DNA of 64,000 nucleotides from Dehalococcoidia bacterium (GCA_009379925.1 WHSU01000004.1:1-64000), one strand, 5' to 3'. Shown: positions 1-9,099, counted from the stretch's first letter. Numbers and translations: made by a program. Notes: a model not told the origin generated them from the letters alone.

Positions 1-1470
1 GCCGGCCGCGAAGATCCGCTGCTGCCGGACGAAGAGCGCGCCGCCGTGGACGGTATGGCGCGTCGCGACTCACGGATGGTAGAGGAGCGGCGAAACTACC
101 TCGCGGCGCTCGCCGCCGCCGGGGAACGCCTGCTCTTCGTGGCGCGCGCCGACATGCGCGGGCAACGCGCGCGCCTCGCCAGCCGTTGGCTGCTCGACAC
201 CGCCTCGGCGCTGGCCGGCACGCGTGTCGCTGCCACCACGCTGGAGGCATGCACGGGGACGTGGTTCCGCTCCGTCCCCTCCTTCGAGGCCGCGCTGCTG
301 GGCGACGCCCAGGCCGCCTCGCTACAGGAACACGACCTCCGCGACCTCGCGCGCTGGCGCGCCGGTGGCCGCGCGGTCACCTCGCACGCCCTCGTCGGCG
401 CGGAGGCCGCGCTGGCGGCCGGCTTCGAGGCGCAACGCGCGCGCCGTGGCCGCGCCTTCGGGCGCTGGAACGGCTACGTACCGGATGCGGCCGTGCGCTC
501 CCCGTACGGCGGGCTGCCGCTGTCCGCGACGGCGCTCCAGGGCTACGCCTCGTGCCCGTTCAGCTACTTCCTCGGGCGGCTGCTGCGCGTCGCCCCCTAC
601 GAGGTCCCGGCGGACGAACTGACGATCACACCGCTGACCAAGGGCTCCCTGATACACGAGGTCCTGGAGGGCTTCATCCGGGAGGTCGCGCCTCGAGAGA
701 CACCGGAGCAGGAGTGGACGCCCGAGGAGCGCACGCGGCTGCAGGCGATCGGCGCCGCGGCCTGCGATGCGTACGAGACGCGCGGGATGACCGGGCGGCC
801 CCTGCTGTGGGAGGCCGCGCGCGGAAGGCTGCTCGCGGACCTCGACCGGTTCCTGGACGCGGACCAGGCCCTGCGGGCGCGGTTCGGCGTGGTCCCGGTG
901 GCGCCCGAGATGGCGTTCGGCATGGAGGGCGAACCGGAGGCGCACATCGAGGTCGGCGAGGGACGCGTGCTGAACCTGCGGGGCAAGATCGACCGCCTGG
1001 ACCGCTCCCCAGACGGCCGGAAACTGGTGGTACTGGACTACAAGACCGGTAGCGCGCGCTGGGGCTACCCGGAGCTCGAGGGTGACCCGGTTCACCGCGG
1101 CAAGTTGCTCCAGCTGCCCCTCTACGCGGCCGCCGCCCTCCAACGCGAGGACTCGCGCACGGTCACCGAGGTGTACAGCTACTACTGGTTCATCACCGAG
1201 GGAGGCGAGTTCAAGACCATCGGCTACCCGGTCGGCGACCCCCAGCGCCAGCGCTTCGAGCAGGTGCTGTCCGTCATTGGCGACAGCATCCAGGACGGCA
1301 TCTTTCCAGCGCGTCCCGGAACATGGAGGTTTGGCGACTTCGAGAACTGCAAGTTCTGCGACTACAAGGACCTCTGTCCAGGCGACCGCGACTCGGCGTG
1401 GGAGCGTATCCGGGATGACGAGCGCCTCGGGCCGTACGTCGAGCTGGCGGAGCCGGAGGACGGCGCATGA
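1..1470 (+). CDS. addB: AddB-like PD-(D/E)XK nuclease subunit, 5' end missing
   Basis: C-terminal part of an AddB/RecB-type ATP-dependent nuclease subunit, which with AddA resects double-strand breaks for RecA loading. The frame is open through the left edge, so the helicase-like N-terminus lies outside the window; an internal GTG at 46 is not the true start. Numbering from that GTG, the nuclease core has the D331-Y-K333 motif followed by Thr-Gly. A 4Fe-4S staple typical of AddB is visible: one Cys at 170 (in an ASCPFSYF context) and three near the end at 435, 438 and 444. The stop overlaps the start of the next gene by 4 bases (ATGA), so the two subunits are translationally coupled. The family call is firm; AddB versus another RecB-nuclease-fused partner is slightly less certain because the N-terminus is not seen. 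Confidence 0.85.
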   Translation, partial: AGREDPLLPDEERAAVDGMARRDSRMVEERRNYLAALAAAGERLLFVARADMRGQRARLASRWLLDTASALAGTRVAATTLEACTGTWFRSVPSFEAALLGDAQAASLQEHDLRDLARWRAGGRAVTSHALVGAEAALAAGFEAQRARRGRAFGRWNGYVPDAAVRSPYGGLPLSATALQGYASCPFSYFLGRLLRVAPYEVPADELTITPLTKGSLIHEVLEGFIREVAPRETPEQEWTPEERTRLQAIGAAACDAYETRGMTGRPLLWEAARGRLLADLDRFLDADQALRARFGVVPVAPEMAFGMEGEPEAHIEVGEGRVLNLRGKIDRLDRSPDGRKLVVLDYKTGSARWGYPELEGDPVHRGKLLQLPLYAAAALQREDSRTVTEVYSYYWFITEGGEFKTIGYPVGDPQRQRFEQVLSVIGDSIQDGIFPARPGTWRFGDFENCKFCDYKDLCPGDRDSAWERIRDDERLGPYVELAEPEDGA

Positions 1471-4400
1471 CCTCGGACGCCGCCGCCCGTGAGCGCATCA
1501 GCGATGCCCTCGATGCCACGCTCTTCGTGGAGGCGGGCGCCGGCACCGGCAAGACGACGGCGCTGGTCGACCGCATCGTGCAGATCGTGGCGCGCGGCCA
1601 CGCGCGCATCGAGGAGATCGCCGCGATCACCTTCACGGAGGCCGCCGCCGCGGAACTGGGCGACCGCGTGCTGCTGAAGCTGGAGGAGGCGTCGGAGAGC
1701 GCCGAACTGCCCGAGGAGCAGCGCGAACGCTGCCGTGTAGCCCTCGGGCGCCTGGACGACGCCGCCATCGAGACCCTGCACGCGTTCGCCGCGCGGTTGC
1801 TCGCCCTGCATCCGCTGGAAGCGGGCTTGCCGCCCGGCTTCGCGATCATCGATGAGACGCTCGCCTCCGTTGCCTTCGAGCAGCGCTGGTCGGTGCATTT
1901 CGACGAAATGCTGGAAGACGAGGACCTGGCCGACCCGCTGCGCTACGCCTTCGCGCTGGGCGTGAAGCCGGACCACATCCGCGCGCTGGCTCTCGCCATG
2001 TACGAGCACTGGGATCACCTCGGGCCCGCACCGGACGCGGAGGCGGTCGTGGTGCCGCCGGTGGACATCGAGCCGCTGCTGCGCGACCTGCGCGCGCTCT
2101 GCGCCGAGCGGCAGCACTGTCGAGACGAAGCGGATGGGCTGGCGGAGCACCTGGGTCAGATTGAGGAGCAGGTGACGTGGCTGGCGGCTGCTGCGGGAGA
2201 CGACCTGGAGACGCTCCGCCGGCTGCGCGCTGGGCGCGCGTGGAAGTGTCGGTTTGGCCAGGCGCCGAACTGTCCGCGACGCGCACCCGCGGAGATCCGA
2301 TCGGAACTGGCTGACCTCCAGGCCCGGCGGGACGCGCTGTGCAGCGGCGCGGTGGGCGCCGTGGTGTCCGCGCTCACCGACTCGATCCATCGCTTCGTCG
2401 AGGCGTCGGCGCGGGCGCGCCGGTCGAAGGGGGAGGTCGAGTTCCAGGACCTGCTGATCCTCGCACGGGACCTGCTGCGCGACCGGCCGGAGGTGCGGGC
2501 GGCGGCTCGACGGCGCTTCCGTGCGTTGCTGATCGACGAGTTCCAGGACACCGATCCGCTCCAGACGGAGATCGCGTTCCTCCTGGCAGCGCCGGAGGGT
2601 GCACCGTTGGGCGCCGCGGAGTGGTGGCGGGACAGCGAGGTCGAAGCGGGCCGCCTCTTCTTCGTCGGTGACCCCAAGCAGTCGATCTACCGGTTCCGTC
2701 GCGCGGACATCGAGTTGTACCAGTCGGTGCAGACGCGCTTCGAGGACGACCTAGAGCACCTGACCAGGAACTTCCGGTCGGTGCCACCCGTCATCCAATG
2801 GGTGAACGCGCTCTTCGGCGCGCTCATCGGGAAGGCGCGCCGAGGGCAGGCGGGCTACGTGCCGCTCGTTGCCCATCGACCCTCGTTGCGCGAGCAGCCA
2901 TCGGTCTACCTCATGGGGGAGGAGGTCAACGCGAACGCGGACACAGTGCGGGCGACCGAGGCGCAGGAGCTGGTGCGGCTGATCCAGGCGGTGAAGCGCG
3001 ATCAGTGGCCGGTCTTCGACTCGAAGGACGACGCCGGCAACGAGGTGACGCGCCCGGCCCGCTACGCGGACATCGCCGTCCTCTCGCCGACCCGCCCGGG
3101 CCTCGCCGCGCTGCTCCCGGCGCTGGAGGATGCGGGCATCCCGTACCGGCTCGAGAGCCGCGGTCTGGTGTACGAGACGCAGGAGGTGCAGGACCTGCTG
3201 ACGGTCCTCCAGGCGATCGAGGACCCCACCAACGAGGTCGCCGTGGTCGCGGCGCTGCGCTCGCCCGCCTTCGCCTGCGCCGACGACGACCTGTTCCGCT
3301 TCGTCCAGGCCGGCGGCCGCTGGAACTATCGCCGGCCGTTCAGTGGCGCTGGGGAGGCCCCGCTGCCCCTCGGCGATCCTGTCGTCGAGGCGATGGCCTG
3401 GCTGCACGACCGCTACGAGGAGCGCTGGTGGACACCCGTCAGCGCGCTGGTGGAACGGGTCATCCGGGAGCGGCGGCTGCTCGAACTGGCGCTCGCGGAC
3501 CGGCGGCCGCGCGAGCGCTGGCAGCGGTTGCGCTTCGTGCTGGACCAGGCGCGCTCATTCCAGGACGCCGGGGGGCGAACCCTGGCGGAGTTCCTCGGAT
3601 GGGCGCGCCGGCAGGCGGAGGAGCACGCGCGCGTGCTGGAACTGGTCGTGCCGGAACCGGACGACGACGCGGTGCGCATCCTCACGGTGCACGCTGCGAA
3701 GGGACTCGAGTTCCCCATCGTGCTGATGTGCGGCTTGAACCGCGGTTCGCCAAACAACGATGCGCCCGTGCTCTGGCACGACGGACGGCCCGAGGTCCGG
3801 CTGGCGAAGGATGTGGAGAGCGTGGGCTACGCGACCGCCAAGACCGACGAGGACGACATGCAGGAACTGGAGCGTGTGCGCCTGCTTTATGTCGCAGCGA
3901 CGCGCGCCCGCGACCACCTGGTCATGAGCCTCTTCCACCCCGCAAGGGGCGCCCCGACGCCTGCCGAGCGCATCTTCGACGCGGCTGCGCTGCTGCCGGA
4001 CCGCCTCTGGGTGAGGCCGCGCCTCGACGGTCCGCCGCCGGACGCCGCTCCGCCCCCCGCGGCGCCGGCGGCCATCGAGTCCCGCGCTGCCTGGCAGGAG
4101 CGCCGGCGCGCCGCGGTCGAGGCATCAGCCTCCGTGCGCGCGGTGTCCGCGACGACACTGGCGCACGCGGCCCAGGACGGTGCCGCCAGCGACGCGGAGG
4201 GCCGCATCGAGGAGAACCTGCGGAAGGACCCACCCGCCGAAGAAGTGCCGGCCTGGCGACGTGGCCGCGCCGGTACCTCGATGGGCCGCGCCGTGCACGC
4301 CGTGCTGCAGACGGCCGACCTCGCCACAGGCGCCGACCTCGAGGCCGCTGCGCGCGCACAGGCAGCGGCGGAGGGCGTCGGCGACCGCTGGCGTTCGGTG

Positions 4401-4790
4401 CAGCGCCGCGTGCAGGCGGCGATCGACTCCCCCACCGTGCGTGAGGCGGTCGGCTCCGGGCGCTACTGGCGCGAGGTCTACGTTGCCTCTTCGGTGGACG
4501 GCGCCGTCATCGAGGGCTTCGTCGACTTACTCTACGAGTCGCCCGAGGGCTACGTGGTCGTCGACTACAAGACGGACGCCGTCCCCAGCGAGGCCGAACT
4601 GGATGCCGCGGTGGCCCGCTATGCCGTCCAGCTCGGGGCGTATGCCCTCGCGCTCTCGGAGCAGCTCGACCGCCCGGTCACCGGCGCCACGCTGCTCTTC
4701 CTCGGTGAGGCGGGCGCCACCGAGCGCCGCATCGCTGACCTGGTGGGCTCCATCGCGGACGCCCGAACGCGCCTCGGAGCGCTCGTGTAG
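1467..4790 (+). CDS. addA: AddA-like UvrD-family helicase/nuclease
   Basis: A 1107-residue superfamily 1 helicase with C-terminal RecB-type nuclease, the expected size for AddA. Walker A is at 23-31 (EAGAGTGKT). Walker B is D357-E358 in an IDEFQDTD context. Later come the GDPKQSIYRFR motif, the TVHAAKGLEFP motif and the LLYVAATRARDH motif of UvrD helicases. The C-terminal nuclease domain has D1033-Y-K1035. Its ATG overlaps the stop of the AddB-like gene, which supports one heterodimeric complex for ATP-dependent DNA end resection and recombinational repair. I see no frame disruption. The alternative name, exonuclease V beta subunit, reflects the same domain content; there is no RecC or RecD here. 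Confidence 0.92.
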   Translation: MTSDAAARERISDALDATLFVEAGAGTGKTTALVDRIVQIVARGHARIEEIAAITFTEAAAAELGDRVLLKLEEASESAELPEEQRERCRVALGRLDDAAIETLHAFAARLLALHPLEAGLPPGFAIIDETLASVAFEQRWSVHFDEMLEDEDLADPLRYAFALGVKPDHIRALALAMYEHWDHLGPAPDAEAVVVPPVDIEPLLRDLRALCAERQHCRDEADGLAEHLGQIEEQVTWLAAAAGDDLETLRRLRAGRAWKCRFGQAPNCPRRAPAEIRSELADLQARRDALCSGAVGAVVSALTDSIHRFVEASARARRSKGEVEFQDLLILARDLLRDRPEVRAAARRRFRALLIDEFQDTDPLQTEIAFLLAAPEGAPLGAAEWWRDSEVEAGRLFFVGDPKQSIYRFRRADIELYQSVQTRFEDDLEHLTRNFRSVPPVIQWVNALFGALIGKARRGQAGYVPLVAHRPSLREQPSVYLMGEEVNANADTVRATEAQELVRLIQAVKRDQWPVFDSKDDAGNEVTRPARYADIAVLSPTRPGLAALLPALEDAGIPYRLESRGLVYETQEVQDLLTVLQAIEDPTNEVAVVAALRSPAFACADDDLFRFVQAGGRWNYRRPFSGAGEAPLPLGDPVVEAMAWLHDRYEERWWTPVSALVERVIRERRLLELALADRRPRERWQRLRFVLDQARSFQDAGGRTLAEFLGWARRQAEEHARVLELVVPEPDDDAVRILTVHAAKGLEFPIVLMCGLNRGSPNNDAPVLWHDGRPEVRLAKDVESVGYATAKTDEDDMQELERVRLLYVAATRARDHLVMSLFHPARGAPTPAERIFDAAALLPDRLWVRPRLDGPPPDAAPPPAAPAAIESRAAWQERRRAAVEASASVRAVSATTLAHAAQDGAASDAEGRIEENLRKDPPAEEVPAWRRGRAGTSMGRAVHAVLQTADLATGADLEAAARAQAAAEGVGDRWRSVQRRVQAAIDSPTVREAVGSGRYWREVYVASSVDGAVIEGFVDLLYESPEGYVVVDYKTDAVPSEAELDAAVARYAVQLGAYALALSEQLDRPVTGATLLFLGEAGATERRIADLVGSIADARTRLGALV

Positions 4791-5104
4791 CAGCGCAAGG
4801 CTAGTCCATGCAGGTCAGCCAGACCGGCGCGCTGTCATCGGCGTCCACGCTGGTCTACGCGCTGCTGCAGGTCTCGCCGGCTACCTGTCGGACTGGCTCC
4901 AGCGCCCACTCGTCGATGATCGCCGTGCTGATCGCGGTCCGGCTCTCCCTGCTCGGCCGGCGCGGTCGAGAGCTGTCGACGGACACGCTCTCTCCTGAGT
5001 GCTGGTGCTGCCCCCGGCGGCATCGGTGGTGTTATCGTTCCAACCCCGCGCCGGGGCGGAGTGCCGGCGGCGTTGACCGGGCGGTAGCCCGTCGAGAGGG
5101 GTGC
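4791..5104 (+). other. intergenic stretch, no supported gene
   Basis: This 314-base gap follows the AddA stop. An open frame in phase with the downstream hydrolase runs back to 4808, but its translation is Ser/Arg/Cys-rich low-complexity sequence without the hydrolase fold, so I treat it as non-coding. A GTTATC hexamer near 5032 could be part of a promoter for the hydrolase; nothing else stands out. Confidence 0.5.
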
Positions 5105-5959
5105 GTGGTGGTGCAGACCGTGGCCGAGGGCGTCCGCATCGAGACCGACGTGGTGTTCGGGCGCGGCGGCGGCCGCGACCTCCACTGCGATGTCTACCGG
5201 CCAGACAGCGGCGGGACCGGCCTGCCCGCCGCGCTCGTCCTCCACGGCGGAGGCTGGCGTCGAGGCAGCCGGGAGGCCGTCCGCGACCAGGCGCTCCTGC
5301 TTGGTCGAGCGGGCTTCGTGGCGGTGGCCGCCGAGTATCGCCTTTCCGGAGAGTCGCGCTGGCCCGCACACATCCACGACACCAAGACAGCGCTGCGCTG
5401 GCTGCACGCCTCGGCGGACACGTTGAGCATCGACGCTTCGAAGATCGCGGCCGTCGGTTTCTCCGCGGGGGCGCATCTGGCGTTGCTGGCGGCGGGGACT
5501 CCCGGCTACGCGCCGTTCGCCGGGGATGGCGGACACCCGGATACCTCCGATCGCGTGGCGGCGGTGGCCGCGTTCTACCCGCCGGCGCACTTCCACATGC
5601 CTGGCGAGAAGCGCAGCGGGGCATCGCCGGCCACCGCGCTGGCGGAGGACCTGAGCGGCGCCGAAGCCGAGGACGCTGCGCCTCTGAGCCACGTGAGCGC
5701 CGACTACCCGCCGACGATGTTGCTCCAAGGCACCGCGGACAAGGTCGTCCCGGTCTCGGCCAGCTTCCGCCTGCACGAGGCCCTGAACGGGGCGGGCGTC
5801 CCAACAGAGCTGCGCATCTACCACGGACTGCCGCACGGCTTTCAACGTCTGCCCGGCATGCTCCATGTCGTGATGGCCGACGTCGCGAGTTTCCTGGACC
5901 GCGTGATGGTCGCCCCCGACCGCTACGTCGTGGAAGGCACGATGCCGCCGCCAGCCTGA
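5105..5959 (+). CDS. alpha/beta hydrolase, esterase/lipase-like
   Basis: A predicted cytoplasmic alpha/beta-hydrolase of the HSL/BD-FAE type, acting on carboxylic esters. The oxyanion-hole motif LHGGGW lies about 50 residues in, the nucleophile elbow is GFSAGAH, the acidic residue is in GTADKVVP and the catalytic His in GLPHGFQ, so the triad is complete. I chose the GTG at 5105, the first of three consecutive GTG codons, because a GAGAGGGG ribosome-binding site lies about 5 bases upstream; this gives 284 residues, normal for the family. The frame stays open further upstream but without recognisable domain. The substrate cannot be read from sequence. Confidence 0.8.
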   Translation: MVVQTVAEGVRIETDVVFGRGGGRDLHCDVYRPDSGGTGLPAALVLHGGGWRRGSREAVRDQALLLGRAGFVAVAAEYRLSGESRWPAHIHDTKTALRWLHASADTLSIDASKIAAVGFSAGAHLALLAAGTPGYAPFAGDGGHPDTSDRVAAVAAFYPPAHFHMPGEKRSGASPATALAEDLSGAEAEDAAPLSHVSADYPPTMLLQGTADKVVPVSASFRLHEALNGAGVPTELRIYHGLPHGFQRLPGMLHVVMADVASFLDRVMVAPDRYVVEGTMPPPA

Positions 5960-6134
5960 CGTGCGCTGGCCTGCATACGGCCAGGCTTCCACGGTCATCA
6001 TCCGTCCGGGGGACCCCGTCCCTTGCCATGTCCTCACCGGCGGCGACGGCCACGACAGTGGGCGCCCACCAGCCGGGCCCGTTGGTCAGTCGTCCGAGTA
6101 GACTGCCCGAACGCAAGATCGAGGAGGACTACCC

Positions 6135-6974
6135 GTGGACTTCAAGTACGTGCTCTACGCCGTCGACGGCCCCGTTGCGACGATCACCCTCAACCGGCCT
6201 GAGTACCGCAACGCGCAGAGCCACCCCCTGCTGCAGGAAGTAGACGACGCGTTCACGCTCGCCGAGGACGACGATGCGGTCCGCGTCGTCGTTGTGCGCG
6301 GTGCGGGCGGCGACTTCTCCGCCGGTCACGACCTCGGGACCCCCGAGAACCAGGCGGCCCGCGATGCGCGCGCCACGATGCCCGGCATCCAACGCTACAA
6401 CGAGTTCAAGAAGTACAACCTGGACTTGCTGCTGCGCTGGCGGAACTTTCCCAAGCCCACCATCGCGATGGTCGAGGGCTACTGCATCTATGCGGGCTGG
6501 ATGCTGGCGGGGTGCCTCGATGTCGTCTTCGCCGCGCAGAACGCGCAGTTCCTCGCGGGCGTCATCGAGTACATGTCGGTGCCGTGGGACATCGGCGTGA
6601 AGCGCGCGAAGGAACTGGTCTTCGAAAGCCGCTTCATCACGGCCGCGGAGGCCGCCGAGTACGGCTTCGTGAACCGCGTGCTCACCGAGGAAGAGCTGGA
6701 GCGGGAAACGTATGCGTACGCCCACCGCATCGCCGAGAACAACCCTGTGTTCGTCCGCATCGCCAAGGTGATGATGAACAAGGCGCAGGACATGCAGGGC
6801 TACTCGAACCACCTGGAGGACGCGCTCGGCGACTACCTGGCCATGGGCGCCATGGGCGGCGGCGGCATGGCCGAGGGCGTGCGACGCCTCGCGTCCGTCG
6901 ACCTCGCGGTGCGCCACCGCCGAGGTGACCGATACGGCCTCACGGCCCCGGACCAGGACGCCGCGGGGTCGTAG
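6135..6974 (+). CDS. enoyl-CoA hydratase/isomerase family protein (atypical active site)
   Basis: A 279-residue crotonase-fold protein. It shows the ITLNRPEYRNAQ start, the first oxyanion-hole segment GGDFSAGHDL and the later ITAAEAAEYGFVNRV segment. The usual G-x-E-L glutamate is replaced (MLAGCLD context) and the usual Pro-Glu is not clear, so simple hydratase chemistry is doubtful; a VIEYM glutamate might serve. The C-terminal 40 residues are longer than typical and Gly/Met-rich. Start is GTG 6135, with a GAGGAGG site 8 bases upstream. It stands alone between an esterase and a tRNA gene, so context gives no pathway. Confidence 0.82.
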   Translation: MDFKYVLYAVDGPVATITLNRPEYRNAQSHPLLQEVDDAFTLAEDDDAVRVVVVRGAGGDFSAGHDLGTPENQAARDARATMPGIQRYNEFKKYNLDLLLRWRNFPKPTIAMVEGYCIYAGWMLAGCLDVVFAAQNAQFLAGVIEYMSVPWDIGVKRAKELVFESRFITAAEAAEYGFVNRVLTEEELERETYAYAHRIAENNPVFVRIAKVMMNKAQDMQGYSNHLEDALGDYLAMGAMGGGGMAEGVRRLASVDLAVRHRRGDRYGLTAPDQDAAGS

Positions 6975-7078
6975 GCACCGGCACGCGCATCGTCCCGCCT
7001 CGTGGGGCCGCCTCGCCGAAAGGGCGGCAGCCTCGCTTCGCGGTGTACACCCCGATGCGAATCTGCGAATCTGGCTGT

Positions 7079-7153
7079 GGGCCCGTAGCTCAGTGGCAGA
7101 GCAGTGGACTTTTAATCCATCGGTCCTCGGTTCGAATCCGAGCGGGCCTACCA
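7079..7153 (+). tRNA. tRNA-Lys (anticodon TTT)
   Basis: A complete cloverleaf can be folded by eye. The acceptor stem is 7079-7085 with 7143-7149 (one G-T pair at the end). The D stem is GCTC/GAGC at 7088-7091 and 7099-7102. The anticodon stem is 7104-7108 with 7116-7120, and the 7-base loop CTTTTAA places the anticodon TTT at 7111-7113. The T arm is CTCGG-TTCGAAT-CCGAG. Discriminator A is at 7150 and the CCA tail is encoded at 7151-7153. No integrase or duplicated 3' end is nearby. Confidence 0.97.
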
Positions 7154-7218
7154 TGACCTGCCCTCACTGAGCGAAATCGCTGAGACAACCCCGACCACAC
7201 TCGGATCCAGGAGTGCCG

Positions 7219-7710
7219 ATGGAACCCGCGCAGTATCAGCGCATCCTGCTCCCGCTCGACTCGTCACGTCGCGCGGAGGCCACCATCCCCCACGCGCTGG
7301 CGAACGCGCGGGCGCACGGCTGCGCGGTGCACCTCGTGCAAGTCGTCGACCCGGTCGAGGCTCGCGGGCCGATGGAGGACGTGGCGGAGCGCATTCGCCA
7401 GTACGCCCAGCCGCCCGAGGTCAACGCCGTCCTCGGCGCGTGGGCCGAAGCGGCGGACGAGTACCTGGCATCCGTCGCCGCGGACCTGCGCGCCGCCGGC
7501 GTCACCGAGGTGACGACGAACGTCGTCCAGGGCAGCCCCTACGAGGTGCTGCTCGAGGAGATCGACGCGCGCGACTGCGACCTCGTCATCATCGCCACGC
7601 ACGGCCGCTCCGGCCTCGGGCGCGCCGTCATGGGCTCCGTGGCCGACCACCTGATCCGCAACGCGGAAACCGCAGTGCTCGTGATCCGCCCCGAGCCGGA
7701 AGACGACTAG
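7219..7710 (+). CDS. universal stress protein, UspA family
   Basis: A 163-residue single-domain Usp. The N-terminus ILLPLDSS is the first strand and loop, and the C-terminal ATHGRSGLGRAVMGS loop (126-140) is the ATP-binding signature, followed by the VADHLIRNAETAVLVIRP strand typical of the family. Such proteins are usually ATP-binding dimers in the cytoplasm linked to stress survival. I chose ATG 7219 because AGGAG ends 5 bases upstream; a GTG at 7213 overlaps that site. The gene is followed by a strong hairpin and is convergent with the lipoprotein gene. Confidence 0.9.
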   Translation: MEPAQYQRILLPLDSSRRAEATIPHALANARAHGCAVHLVQVVDPVEARGPMEDVAERIRQYAQPPEVNAVLGAWAEAADEYLASVAADLRAAGVTEVTTNVVQGSPYEVLLEEIDARDCDLVIIATHGRSGLGRAVMGSVADHLIRNAETAVLVIRPEPEDD

Positions 7711-7801
7711 CCCGGCGGGCGCACTGCGGACCCTGTGTCCCGGCGAGGCCGCACCACGTCCCGCGTCGCATCACCGTTGCACATCGCCGCGCTCGAGGCG
7801 A

Positions 7802-7835
7802 CCTCGTGGCACCGCCGAAGGGCGATGCCACGAGG
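7802..7835. terminator. hairpin between convergent genes
   Basis: A perfect 10-bp inverted repeat, CCTCGTGGCA (7802-7811) and TGCCACGAGG (7826-7835), with a 14-base loop. It lies between the stress-protein gene on the plus strand and the lipoprotein gene on the minus strand, so it could end transcription both ways. There is no T-run on either side. Confidence 0.55.
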
Positions 7836-7883
7836 CCAGGGAGAGGCCGAGGAGTTGGCCTGCTCCTTCAGAAGGATCGCCGC

Positions 7884-8651
7884 TCAGTTACCAGCGAACT
7901 GTTCCGGCATCTGGGCGACGATGGCGCCCGCCAGCACATTCGCCGTGTGCGGCATGTGGCCGGCCGCCTCCCTGAGCAGCGTGAACGCATCCGCGTCACC
8001 CGCCGCCTGCGCGTCGATCGCCGCGACCAGCGACTCCACGTGCGGGATCAACTCCTCCGCCACCGCCTCGCGAGGCAGGTTCGGGTTCGCGGACTCCAGG
8101 AACGCCCCGAAGTCCGTGCGGTAGCCGTCCAGCTCGGCCAGCGCCGCGGTCGCCGCCACCTGGTCGCCGCCGGCGACCGCCTGCGTGTAGTCCGCGAACA
8201 TCCCGATGTGCGCCCGCCACAGCTCGAGGAACGACTCCCCGGCCGGGACGCCGTGCACCGAGCCGATGGCCCCGGCCAGGTCCTGCGAGTTCGCGTCGAG
8301 CGCCGCAGCCGCGCCCTCGAAGTCGCCGCCCGACAGCGCGGCACCCGTCGCGGATCCGGCAAGGTAGACGTGCTCCTGCAGGAGGGCGGTCAGCGTCGCC
8401 CGCAGCTCGGCGGCGCCCGTCTCCGTGGAGGGCGTGTCCATGTGGTCCGCGCGCGGCGTCTCCGTGGCCGCGACCATCGCATCCTCGGTGGCGGTGGGCG
8501 TCTCCATCACCTCTGTGGCAGACACCGTCGGTGTCGAGGCCTGCGTTGGCTCCGGGTCGTCGCCGGTGCATGCCGCACCGCCAAGCGCCACGGATGCGAC
8601 CAGTCCGAGCAACACAATGCGTGTGCGCCCGTCTGTCTTTCTCAGTCCCAT
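7884..8651 (-). CDS. lipoprotein with three helical repeats, function unknown
   Basis: A 255-residue secreted lipoprotein: a basic start, hydrophobic stretch and lipobox GGAAC near residue 25, then a Thr/Pro/Glu-rich linker to about residue 75. The mature part holds three tandem units of about 50 residues with a shared pattern: Leu-x-x-His, a hydrophobic patch, Gly-Gly-Asp or Ala-Gly-Asp, then an Ala-rich helix. This suggests three helical hairpins; the His residues recur at the same place in each. I recall similar repeat lipoproteins only as uncharacterised. Start ATG 8651 has a GAGGAG site about 8 bases upstream; an earlier in-frame start would place a long unstructured leader before the signal peptide. 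It lies 64 bases after the cupredoxin gene, probably in the same sigma-factor operon. Confidence 0.8.
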   Translation of the reverse strand: MGLRKTDGRTRIVLLGLVASVALGGAACTGDDPEPTQASTPTVSATEVMETPTATEDAMVAATETPRADHMDTPSTETGAAELRATLTALLQEHVYLAGSATGAALSGGDFEGAAAALDANSQDLAGAIGSVHGVPAGESFLELWRAHIGMFADYTQAVAGGDQVAATAALAELDGYRTDFGAFLESANPNLPREAVAEELIPHVESLVAAIDAQAAGDADAFTLLREAAGHMPHTANVLAGAIVAQMPEQFAGN

Positions 8652-8715
8652 ACTGGGTTCTCCTCTGGTGGACGGGTTGCTTGCGGGGTTGTCCGGCATC
8701 CCGGACAGGCTGGCG

Positions 8716-9099
8716 TCAGCGCACGACAACCTCCCCTCGCATCGATGGGTGGCGCGAGCAGATGTACTGGTACGTGCCGGGCTGCTCGAAGCGATGCGTA
8801 AAGGTCGTCCCCGCATCCGGCATCTCACCGTCAAACACGCCCTGTGGTGCCTCGGGCGTGCCGGAGGTCGCGGTGTGCAGGATCCGGTCGCTGTTCTGCC
8901 AGACGACGGATCCGCCCGCGCCGACCTCGATACTTGCAGGCCGGAACCGGAACATCGCGACGCTGACGGTGTTCGGAGCTGCCGCCGTCAGATCGGGTGT
9001 GACGGTGGCGGCGACCGGCGGAGGCGCGCCGGCATCACCGGCACACCCGGCGAGCACCACGATGGCGAGGACCAGGCTGATCCAACCGCCGTTCCGCAT
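8716..9099 (-). CDS. cupredoxin (plastocyanin-like) lipoprotein
   Basis: A 127-residue lipid-anchored blue-copper protein, likely an electron carrier or copper sink at the outer face of the membrane. The signal peptide ends in lipobox LAGC (Cys19). The mature domain keeps all four type-1 copper ligands: His75 (ILHTATSG), Cys114, His117 and Met120 in YICSRHPSM. ATG 9099 was chosen because AGGAG lies 8 bases upstream; a GTG seven codons earlier overlaps that site. It follows the anti-sigma gene by about 170 bases and precedes the repeat lipoprotein, suggesting a cell-envelope copper or redox regulon. Confidence 0.88.
   Translation of the reverse strand: MRNGGWISLVLAIVVLAGCAGDAGAPPPVAATVTPDLTAAAPNTVSVAMFRFRPASIEVGAGGSVVWQNSDRILHTATSGTPEAPQGVFDGEMPDAGTTFTHRFEQPGTYQYICSRHPSMRGEVVVR

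Noticed and set aside
4808-5104. Longer N-terminus for the alpha/beta hydrolase
   Set aside because: No fold, Ser/Cys/Arg-rich composition; the ribosome-binding site supports GTG 5105.
7079-7153. tRNA-Lys as an integration site
   Set aside because: No integrase, no direct repeat of the tRNA 3' end and ordinary core genes on both sides.
6129-7154. A minus-strand open frame covering the crotonase and the tRNA gene
   Set aside because: Its first residues (VGPLGFEPRTDGLK) are the known artefact of translating the reverse of a tRNA gene.
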